In this document: positions 8,359-14,904 of the stretch, one piece after another
Position numbering within the stretch: the stretch's first letter is position 1
Layout: each line of letters starts with the position of its first letter
NCBI GenBank assembly: GCA_016292775.1
Contig: JAEDFN010000030.1
Span: forward strand, 1 to 22,789
Source of the DNA: Paludibacteraceae bacterium
GTDB lineage: Bacteria > Bacteroidota > Bacteroidia > Bacteroidales > Paludibacteraceae
DNA length: 22,789 nucleotides
Direction: 5' to 3'
Program-made: the position numbers and the translations under genes
The notes under the pieces: generated by a model
Databases searched by the model: none
Told to the model about the DNA's origin: nothing
What the model saw: the letters and a program-made list of their open reading frames with translations, nothing else

Positions 8359-8915
8359 TTATCCTCCTTAACATTATTTTTATTCTTATAAATATCGGCA
8401 CAATGGAGAGCAACCCCTGTAGCGATAGCGGTGATAATAATCCAAATAGGAGAGAAATTGAGAAGCCAAATCAAAAGAGCAACCACAATAGGAATCCAAA
8501 CGGTTTTCCAAGAAATTTTAGCGGATTTAGCGAGAGAAAAGACGGGCACTGCGATAAGGGCGATAACCGCGGGACGCACAGCACGGAAAGCCTTCATAAC
8601 ATACACATTATCTTGAAATTGATTTAAGAAAGCCGCCAACACAAGAATAATTACAAAAGAAGGGAGGCCTGCGCCCAAAGCACTCACGGCAGCGCCTGAT
8701 TTACCTGCCACTCTATTACCCACGAGGATAGAGATATTCATAGCCAGAATACCGGGGGCGGTTTGAGCTAAAACCACCATATCCAAAAAATCCTCTTCTG
8801 AAATCCAATTATTTTTTTTAACAACCTCATTTTCAATAATTGGAATCATAGCATACCCTCCACCGATAGTGAAGGCACCAATCTTCATAAAAGAATAAAA
8901 AAGTTTTGCCAGCAT
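8355..8915 (-). CDS. Chromate transporter family protein, half-size, first of a pair
   Basis: This 186-residue membrane protein has MKIGAFTIGGGYAM near the N terminus and the downstream AQTAPGILAMN segment, the same layout as its partner but clearly diverged. It ends in a hydrophilic, Lys-rich tail (YKNKNNVKEDK). It is the first gene of the minus-strand run that continues into the second half, tcdA and lolD. A TACCTTTG box lies only about 20 nt upstream of the start, implying a leader near 13 nt. Paired short CHR genes are common; the substrate is unknown. Confidence 0.87.
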   Translation of the reverse strand: MLAKLFYSFMKIGAFTIGGGYAMIPIIENEVVKKNNWISEEDFLDMVVLAQTAPGILAMNISILVGNRVAGKSGAAVSALGAGLPSFVIILVLAAFLNQFQDNVYVMKAFRAVRPAVIALIAVPVFSLAKSAKISWKTVWIPIVVALLIWLLNFSPIWIIITAIATGVALHCADIYKNKNNVKEDK

Positions 8916-8934
8916 AATAAAAACAAAGAAAGTG

Positions 8935-8942
8935 CAAAGGTA
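8935..8942 (-). promoter_or_regulatory. Predicted -7 box (TACCTTTG) of the chromate transporter operon
   Basis: CAAAGGTA on the plus strand gives TACCTTTG on the minus strand. The expected start near 8928 leaves only about 13 nt before the ATG. A minus-strand TTTG (8966-8969) lies 23 nt upstream, somewhat farther than the usual 19-21, so the -33 match is weak. Confidence 0.55.
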
Positions 8943-8961
8943 ATAAAAAAGTAAATAGAAA

Positions 8962-9003
8962 GCATCAAATAAGCATCAAAAAAACGCCAAAAAAGGCATC
9001 AAA
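8962..9003. repeat. Three GCATCAAA repeats between divergent promoters
   Basis: GCATCAAA occurs at 8962-8969, 8973-8980 and 8996-9003, between the chromate operon -7 box and the gyrB -33 box. A short GCC/GGC inverted pair lies between copies two and three. Position and repetition suggest a protein-binding site for the divergent pair, but the A-rich context could give this by chance. Confidence 0.4.
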
Positions 9004-9006
9004 AAA

Positions 9007-9038
9007 TTTGGTCAATTCAAAAGAAAACATTAAATTTG
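9007..9038 (+). promoter_or_regulatory. Predicted gyrB promoter (TTTG, 20 nt, TAAATTTG)
   Basis: A -33 TTTG (9007-9010) and a -7 TAAATTTG (9031-9038) are separated by 20 nt, an exact fit to the Bacteroidetes two-box pattern. The start would fall near 9045, giving a leader of about 50 nt before gyrB. Confidence 0.75.
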
Positions 9039-9095
9039 TAGACTAAAGAAGAAATGTATATTTTTAACCTAAAGTATTAAAATCAACATAGTTAC

Positions 9096-11063
9096 ATGTC
9101 TGAAGAAGAAAAAAATAATACTTCCAAGGGGTATAGTGCGAGCAGCATTCAGGTTTTGGAAGGCTTGGAAGCTGTGCGTAAGCGACCATCCATGTACATT
9201 GGAGACACCAGTAGTAAAGGTTTGCACCACTTGGTATATGAAGTAGTAGATAACTCTATAGATGAAGCCTTAGCCGGCTATTGCAACAATATAGAAGTAA
9301 GCATTAATGCAGACGGATCGATAACCGTATCGGATAACGGCCGTGGCATACCGGTAGATATGCACGAAAAAGAGGGTAAATCAGCCCTTGAAGTGGTATT
9401 GACAGTGCTACATGCCGGAGGAAAATTCGACAAGGGGTCGTACAAAGTATCCGGAGGATTACACGGAGTAGGTGTAAGTTGTGTAAACGCTTTATCCGTA
9501 CGCCTATACGTACAAGTATATCGCAATGGCAAGATATACGAGCAAGAATACAGCAGAGGAATACCGAAATACAGCGTACGTGAAGCGGGTGTTACCGACC
9601 GTACCGGTACTACGGTAACCTTTTTGCCGGATTCTGAAATTTTTCCTGACACGGAATACAAATACGACATATTGGCGTCAAGGCTTAGAGAATTAGCATT
9701 TTTAAATTCAGGAATAGCCCTTACGCTCACCGATTACAGGGTAGAAAACGAAGGGGATGCTCCAAAAACAGAGCGTTTCTATTCCGAGAACGGCTTACCT
9801 GAATTTGTAAAATACATCGATCAAAGCAGAAGCAGCATCATACCCGACGTCATATACATCAACACAGACAAATACGGTACTCCGATAGAGGTGGCTATGA
9901 CGTATAACGACTCTTACACGGAGAATATCCACTCATATGTAAACAACATCAACACGATAGAGGGAGGCTCACATATCTCCGGGTTCCGCAGAGCATTAAC
10001 AAGGACATTAAAGAAATATGCCGACGACAGCAAGATGCTGGAAAAGGCAAAAGTAGAGATTTCGGGCGATGACTTCAGAGAGGGCTTGACAGCCGTTATT
10101 TCAGTTAAAGTAGCTGAGCCTCAATTTGAAGGACAGACAAAGACGAAATTGGGCAACACGGAAGTGATGGGTATGGTGGACCAAGCCGTAGGAGAAGCCC
10201 TTCAAATATACCTTGAAGAGCACCCGAATGAAGCCAAAATACTTGTAAACAAGGTAATACTTGCAGCACAAGCAAGGCATGCCGCAATCAATGCCAGAAA
10301 GATGGTACGCCGCAAATCTCCGCTTTCAGGAGGGGGACTACCCGGTAAATTGGCAGACTGCTCAAGTAAGGATGTAACAATGTGTGAGTTATTCCTTGTG
10401 GAGGGAGACTCTGCAGGTGGTTCTGCGAAAAGCGCACGCGACCGCACCTACCAAGCTATCTTGCCACTTCGCGGTAAGATTTTGAATGTAGAAAAGGCAA
10501 TGCAACACAGAGTATTCGAAAGCGAAGAGGTTCGAAATATTTACACGGCATTAGGAGTGACAATAGGCACTGAAGAAGACTCAAAAGCATTGAATCTCAG
10601 CAAATTGAGATACCATAAGGTGATTATCATGACCGATGCCGATGTGGATGGAGCTCATATTGCAACACTTATATTGACATTCTTCTTCCGTTATATGAAA
10701 GAGCTTATTGAAAACGGATATGTATTTATAGCCACTCCTCCACTCTACTTATGTCAAAAAGGAAATGTTAAAGAGTATTGCTGGCGTGAAGACGACAGAT
10801 TACGCTTTATCGAAAAATATGGCAGAGAGAGTGAAGATGGCAAAAACGGCATAAAACAGCAACGCTACAAAGGTCTTGGAGAGATGAATGCCGAGCAATT
10901 GTGGGACACTACAATGAATCCGGAAAACAGATACTTACGCCAAGTAACAATAGAAAACGCTGCAGAAGCAGATCAAATATTCTCTATGCTTATGGGCGAT
11001 GACGTAGGTCCAAGACGTGAATTTATCGAAGCTAATGCCACAAAAGCAAATATTGACGCATAA
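9096..11063 (+). CDS. gyrB: DNA gyrase subunit B
   Basis: The 655-residue protein has the full GyrB layout. The GHKL ATPase has EVVDNSIDEA (49-58), DNGRGIP (80-86) and GGLHGVGVS (120-128). A transducer domain with QTKTKLGN follows. The TOPRIM domain has EGDSAGG (436-442) and DADVD (514-518), and the C-terminal block has YKGLGEMN. With GyrA it introduces negative supercoils ahead of the replication fork. The length fits the short GyrB type without the E. coli insertion. The start is supported by the promoter 50 nt upstream; like most genes here it lacks a Shine-Dalgarno. dnaN follows after 27 nt, so the two may be cotranscribed. gyrA is not in the window. Confidence 0.98.
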   Translation: MSEEEKNNTSKGYSASSIQVLEGLEAVRKRPSMYIGDTSSKGLHHLVYEVVDNSIDEALAGYCNNIEVSINADGSITVSDNGRGIPVDMHEKEGKSALEVVLTVLHAGGKFDKGSYKVSGGLHGVGVSCVNALSVRLYVQVYRNGKIYEQEYSRGIPKYSVREAGVTDRTGTTVTFLPDSEIFPDTEYKYDILASRLRELAFLNSGIALTLTDYRVENEGDAPKTERFYSENGLPEFVKYIDQSRSSIIPDVIYINTDKYGTPIEVAMTYNDSYTENIHSYVNNINTIEGGSHISGFRRALTRTLKKYADDSKMLEKAKVEISGDDFREGLTAVISVKVAEPQFEGQTKTKLGNTEVMGMVDQAVGEALQIYLEEHPNEAKILVNKVILAAQARHAAINARKMVRRKSPLSGGGLPGKLADCSSKDVTMCELFLVEGDSAGGSAKSARDRTYQAILPLRGKILNVEKAMQHRVFESEEVRNIYTALGVTIGTEEDSKALNLSKLRYHKVIIMTDADVDGAHIATLILTFFFRYMKELIENGYVFIATPPLYLCQKGNVKEYCWREDDRLRFIEKYGRESEDGKNGIKQQRYKGLGEMNAEQLWDTTMNPENRYLRQVTIENAAEADQIFSMLMGDDVGPRREFIEANATKANIDA

Positions 11064-11090
11064 TTATAAACATTTAAATAGATAGAAATT

Positions 11091-12215
11091 ATGAAATTTA
11101 CAGTATCCAGTTCAGATATCTTTAATGTTACTACTGTAGCAGGAAAAATTATCAGCAGTAAAAACAACGAAGCAATTCTTTCAAATTTCTTATTAGAAGT
11201 AAAAGACGACCAACTTACAATAACATCTACAGATAATGAAACTACTCTGCGCTCAAAAATAGCTCTTGCAGATGCAGAAGGAGAAGTTTCTGTAGCCATT
11301 CCAACGACAATTACCGACTCGCTCAAAGAGTTCACCGACCAACCATTGAATTTCGACATCAACACAGAGAATATGTCGATATCCATAAAAACGGAGACAG
11401 GAGAATATAAATGTATAGGTCAAAACGGAAGTATCTATCCGCAAACTCCCGCAATGAAGGAAGATAGCTTTAGATGCACAGTAAAAGCAAGCGTATTGCT
11501 AAACGGAATAAACAAAACCGGATTCGCCACTTCTAACGAAGACTCACGCCCTGCATTAACAGGTATCCTCTGCACTTTTGACGAAAAAGGACTTACATTT
11601 GCAGCAACAGATGCTCATATCCTTGCTCGTGTAATAAAAAGTGAAAATCAATATAGCGAGAATTGCCAATTTATTTTACCAAAGAAATCGGCTTCCATCT
11701 TAAAATCTATTCTTACTAACGATGAAGAAGACGTAGAGATAATGGCAGATGACACAAATATCACTTTTATTCTTGCCAACCACACTATTATCTGTCGTAA
11801 AATAGAAGGCAAATTCCCTAATTACGAAAGAATTATCCCTCAAGATAATCCTTATGAACTAATTGTAGACCGCACATCTCTTTTAAACTCAATCAAACGA
11901 GTTTATTCTTTTACCGGTAGAGATACTACAGGATTGGTAAAACTTCAAATTACGACAAACAAAATACACCTCTTCTCACAAGATTTATTCTACAACACCT
12001 CCGGAAATGATAGCATCAACTGCCAATATGGAGGCGAAGATATTAAAATCGGTTTTGGTGCTCCTACCCTTATCAAGATATTGAATAGCATGAGTACCAA
12101 AGAGATAAAGATACAATTAAAGAACCCTCAAAGTTCAGGCATTATTCTTCCTTTGGAAAACGAACCGAACGAAGACCTTCTTATCCTTATAATGCCAATG
12201 CTTATTAATGAATAA
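11091..12215 (+). CDS. dnaN: DNA polymerase III beta sliding clamp
   Basis: The 374-residue protein starts MKFTVSSSDIFNVTTVAGKIISSKN and ends in ILIMPML, the beta-clamp C-terminal pattern. Internal landmarks are SRPALTGILC and EGKFPNYERIIP in the second and third clamp domains. As a dimeric ring it tethers the replicative polymerase and other client enzymes to DNA. It sits 27 nt after gyrB with no promoter box between, and a strong terminator follows 21 nt after its stop. The clamp loader subunit gene holB lies about 4 kb away on the other strand. The gene pair gyrB-dnaN without dnaA or recF is not the classical origin arrangement. Confidence 0.97.
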   Translation: MKFTVSSSDIFNVTTVAGKIISSKNNEAILSNFLLEVKDDQLTITSTDNETTLRSKIALADAEGEVSVAIPTTITDSLKEFTDQPLNFDINTENMSISIKTETGEYKCIGQNGSIYPQTPAMKEDSFRCTVKASVLLNGINKTGFATSNEDSRPALTGILCTFDEKGLTFAATDAHILARVIKSENQYSENCQFILPKKSASILKSILTNDEEDVEIMADDTNITFILANHTIICRKIEGKFPNYERIIPQDNPYELIVDRTSLLNSIKRVYSFTGRDTTGLVKLQITTNKIHLFSQDLFYNTSGNDSINCQYGGEDIKIGFGAPTLIKILNSMSTKEIKIQLKNPQSSGIILPLENEPNEDLLILIMPMLINE

Positions 12216-12236
12216 TTCAATAACATATTAATAGAG

Positions 12237-12265
12237 AGGCGAGAGAATACTCTCGCCTTTTTTTT
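12237..12265 (+). terminator. Rho-independent terminator after dnaN, abutting prmC
   Basis: GGCGAGAG (12238-12245) pairs with CTCTCGCC (12250-12257) around a four-base AATA loop, with an extra A-T pair at the base, and is followed by eight T (12258-12265). This is the most canonical terminator in the window. The T-run ends at the base immediately before the prmC ATG at 12266. Confidence 0.93.
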
Positions 12266-13090
12266 ATGATAAAAGAGATAACATTACAATTGGTACCACA
12301 ATATAGCGATTCGGAAGCAAGAAGTATTGCTATATTATTGATGTGTAATATCACGGGATTGAGTTACACCGAGTTACTTGTACACACACCATCACTTAAC
12401 GAAGAACAAGAAGAGGAATTAAGAAAAAATATAGAGAGACTTAAAAAAAACGAACCGCTACAATACGTATTAGGAGAAACTATATTTTATGGAAGGAGAT
12501 TTAAATGTGACCAACGAGCTCTTATACCCCGACCGGAAACGGAGGAGTTAACAGATTGGATAATAAACGACGTTTCAAACGATGGTAATATAAGAATTCT
12601 TGATATAGGGTGTGGAAGCGGATGCATAGCAATAACTTTATCTAAAGAGATAAAAAACAGCACAGTAACCGCATTGGATATATCTAAAGAGGCTATATCG
12701 TTAACCGAAGAGAATTGCAAGATAAACAACTGCCAAGTGGAATGTATAAACGACGACATATTTAATTTCTCCGACGCGCAGTACGATATTATAGTGAGTA
12801 ACCCGCCTTACATCTGTGATAACGAAGCGGCAGATATAGAAAGTAACGTTATCGACTACGAGCCCCATCTTGCACTTTTTGTACCGGACAATTCACCATT
12901 GAAATTCTACGAAAAGATTACCGAATACGCAGCGAGAAACTTGAGGAGCAGAGGCAAATTATATTTTGAAATAAATCGGAAATACGGCAAAGAGATGCAG
13001 CTATTGTTAGAGAAATTCGGGTTTATAAATATAGAATTAAGAAAAGATATAAGTAATAACGACAGAATGATTAAAGGTGAGAAAAGATGA
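12266..13090 (+). CDS. prmC: Peptide chain release factor N5-glutamine methyltransferase PrmC (HemK)
   Basis: The 274-residue protein has an N-terminal helical domain, the linker RPETEEL (89-95), the SAM-binding DIGCGSG (113-119) and the catalytic NPPY (179-182) that holds the substrate glutamine. PrmC methylates the GGQ glutamine of release factors RF1 and RF2 and so speeds termination of translation. The N-terminal domain is needed for factor recognition and the next Met is residue 26, so the ATG at 12266 is the likely start. It lies directly against the dnaN terminator T-run, with no visible promoter or ribosome site between them. It overlaps recX by ATGA. Confidence 0.94.
   Translation: MIKEITLQLVPQYSDSEARSIAILLMCNITGLSYTELLVHTPSLNEEQEEELRKNIERLKKNEPLQYVLGETIFYGRRFKCDQRALIPRPETEELTDWIINDVSNDGNIRILDIGCGSGCIAITLSKEIKNSTVTALDISKEAISLTEENCKINNCQVECINDDIFNFSDAQYDIIVSNPPYICDNEAADIESNVIDYEPHLALFVPDNSPLKFYEKITEYAARNLRSRGKLYFEINRKYGKEMQLLLEKFGFINIELRKDISNNDRMIKGEKR
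13073..13080 (+). promoter_or_regulatory. Shine-Dalgarno-like site for recX
   Basis: AAAGGTGA lies six bases before the recX ATG and inside the prmC coding end. Such a purine-rich match is unusual among the genes of this window, most of which have only A-rich leaders. It fits the overlapping ATGA start and supports coupled translation. Confidence 0.5.
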
Positions 13091-13569
13091 ATAAAGACTA
13101 CGACTATTATGTAAATAAAGCCGCTACATACTGTGCAAAGGGCGAGAGATGCATTTATGATGTTAGGGAAAATCTGAAAAAGAGCGGTGCTGACAACAAT
13201 GATATTGAATCTATTATTGAATATCTACAGGAAGAGAACTACCTGAACGAGCAGAGATATGCTATTGCATATACAAAAGACAAATACCGATTCGACAAAT
13301 GGGGAAGGATAAAAATCAGTTACCAACTCAGTGGCAAGCGAATAGCATCATCAGTGATACAGAGAGCCTTAGAAGAGATTGACGAAGAAGAATACTATTC
13401 AAATTTAAAAAATATAATAGTATCCAAAATAAAAGATTTGAAAACTACCGCCCCGGAACTTGATATCAACGAAGAGGCAAAAATATACAGATTCTGCTCG
13501 TCGAGAGGATTTGAGAGCAATTTGATAAGCAGAGCACTAAAAGAGATAAAAAAAGGGGAAAACGATTAA
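13087..13569 (+). CDS. recX: Regulatory protein RecX
   Basis: The 160-residue protein is all-helical and charged, with the RecX pattern of three-helix repeats. It shows YLQEENYLNEQRYAIAYTKDKYRFDKWG in the middle, where LNEQRYA and the K-x-x-x-WG element are characteristic. It ends SRGFESNLISRALKEIKK. RecX binds RecA filaments and usually restrains recombinase activity. Its start overlaps the prmC stop as ATGA and has a Shine-Dalgarno-like AAAGGTGA upstream. recA is not in the window. The gene converges on trmB, leaving a 65-nt gap with a short duplicated sequence and no convincing terminator. Confidence 0.88.
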   Translation: MNKDYDYYVNKAATYCAKGERCIYDVRENLKKSGADNNDIESIIEYLQEENYLNEQRYAIAYTKDKYRFDKWGRIKISYQLSGKRIASSVIQRALEEIDEEEYYSNLKNIIVSKIKDLKTTAPELDINEEAKIYRFCSSRGFESNLISRALKEIKKGEND

Positions 13570-13574
13570 CAGCC

Positions 13575-13658
13575 CCCATATCGAGTTCCGAACTGCATTT
13601 TTGTTAAAAACAAAAGAGAAACCGAAATTTAAGATCAATAGCCCATATCGAGTTCCGA
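13575..13658. repeat. 17-bp direct repeat duplicating the trmB 3' end
   Basis: CCCATATCGAGTTCCGA occurs exactly at 13575-13591, between the genes, and again at 13642-13658, where it encodes the final residues SELDMG of TrmB on the minus strand. The copies are 67 bp apart. The outer copy looks like a vestige of the trmB end left by a tandem duplication or a shift of the gene boundary. Confidence 0.7.
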
Positions 13659-14399
13659 CCTTTTTTGACGTCCGAAACTTCTGTAATCATCAAATTCTAT
13701 TTCCACTTCAGGCTCGATAAAAGAATCTGAGTCGGACAACAAAAACTGCAAATACTTTATAGTAATTCCGCGAGAGAGCCATTGTCGCTCATAATACGTT
13801 TTGATATTCAGCACATCATCGCGATTATCATCGGCATAAATATCATCACATTTTTTATTTATAGTAAACTTGTTGACATCCGCCACAAAAGATGTATAAG
13901 TAAAGAGGAAGTTACTATCCGTTTTAAGATGAATAACTCCGTTAGGGGCAAGGATACGCTTATAAATAGACAAGAAGTAAGTAGAAGTGAGGCGTTTATT
14001 AACCTTTTTCATTTGAGGGTCGGCAAAAGTAATCCATATTTCACTCACTTCATTTTTATCAAAAAAATGGTCGATAACATTAATCCCGGTACGGATAAAA
14101 GCACAGTTATTAAGACCCTCTTGGTTAGCTATCATAGCTCCGGTCCACATTCTGGCACCTTTTATATCTACACCGATAAAATTTTTTTCGGGGAATCTGC
14201 GAGCCAATTCCACGGCATATTCACCCTTACCGCATCCCAATTCAAGAACTATAGGATTATTATTTCCAAAAAATTTCTCACCCCAGCATCCTTTCAACAA
14301 AAAACGGGTTCCATTTTGCATTATATCGTTATAAGAGAGTTGGAATACGTTCGGCAACTGCTCCATATCGGCAAACTTCTTCAGTTTATTTTTTCCCAT
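13635..14399 (-). CDS. trmB: tRNA (guanine-N7-)-methyltransferase TrmB
   Basis: This 254-residue Rossmann-fold methyltransferase has the SAM motif ELGCGKG (53-59), a VDIKGARM segment after strand 2 and FADPQMKK (125-132) at the place of the usual FPDPWPKK active-site motif. KRLTSTYFL follows, as in Bacteroidetes TrmB. It makes m7G46 in the variable loop of many tRNAs. It is the last gene of the holB-ricT-gldH-trmB operon, starting 13 nt after the gldH stop. The exposed proline of the family motif is replaced by Ala126. A copy of its last codons is repeated just downstream. Confidence 0.93.
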   Translation of the reverse strand: MGKNKLKKFADMEQLPNVFQLSYNDIMQNGTRFLLKGCWGEKFFGNNNPIVLELGCGKGEYAVELARRFPEKNFIGVDIKGARMWTGAMIANQEGLNNCAFIRTGINVIDHFFDKNEVSEIWITFADPQMKKVNKRLTSTYFLSIYKRILAPNGVIHLKTDSNFLFTYTSFVADVNKFTINKKCDDIYADDNRDDVLNIKTYYERQWLSRGITIKYLQFLLSDSDSFIEPEVEIEFDDYRSFGRQKRSELDMGY

Positions 14400-14412
14400 A
14401 ACAATTATTCTG

Positions 14413-14904
14413 TTATTCCGTAATAGAAACCACTTTCAGACCAATATTAGCGATACCATAAAGGATATCATGCCTCATTGCCTGAGAGATAGAGTACTTA
14501 TAAGAGCCGGGCATAGAATACTTTACACTATCTTGATAGAGAAAAGTAGTAGTATATAAAGAACCGATACTACTTTTTCCTATCCATTTACCATAATCAT
14601 CACATAGGAAAAACTGCACAGTATCGGTAACAACGATAGAATCGGGAGTGAGGCAATCGACAAAAAGCCAAAGGTTACTATATTGATAATTACCCTCGTT
14701 TCGCACCAAAATTCCAAGGCGATAGTAGGTAGCAGTATCCTGTATATCGACAGAAAAATCAACGCAATTATTCTTATTCCACTCGTAATTAGAGAGAGGA
14801 TAAGAGTCGTTAAAAACTACATTTTTTTCGGTACAAGAGGAGCAAAACATAATAATAAATAGTATGAATGCTACCTTGAACAAAATATTATTCACCCTTC
14901 TCAT
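14413..14904 (-). CDS. gldH: Gliding motility-type lipoprotein GldH
   Basis: The ATG at 14904 gives a 163-residue lipoprotein starting MRRVNNILF, with a basic N-region, a hydrophobic core FKVAFILFIIMF and the lipobox ending CSSC, then a mature domain of beta character. An upstream in-frame ATG (14931) would place charged residues before the signal and overlap the previous gene by 44 nt, so I reject it. The domain matches GldH, which in Flavobacterium is needed for gliding and type IX secretion-linked functions. Homologues also occur in non-gliding Bacteroidetes, where the role is unclear. It overlaps the ricT-like gene by 17 nt and precedes trmB by 13 nt. Confidence 0.82.
   Translation of the reverse strand: MRRVNNILFKVAFILFIIMFCSSCTEKNVVFNDSYPLSNYEWNKNNCVDFSVDIQDTATYYRLGILVRNEGNYQYSNLWLFVDCLTPDSIVVTDTVQFFLCDDYGKWIGKSSIGSLYTTTFLYQDSVKYSMPGSYKYSISQAMRHDILYGIANIGLKVVSITE

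Noticed and set aside
8916..9095. Replication origin upstream of gyrB
   Set aside because: No DnaA-box cluster or unwinding-element pattern is visible; only a single partial TTATCCAC match occurs, inside hflX.
13599..13615. TTTTGTT/AACAAAA inverted repeat between recX and trmB as a bidirectional terminator
   Set aside because: The stem is only seven AT-dominated pairs and no T-run follows on either strand.
13782..14423. 213-residue plus-strand open frame opposite trmB
   Set aside because: It is antisense to the conserved TrmB SAM and catalytic motifs and shows no protein family features.
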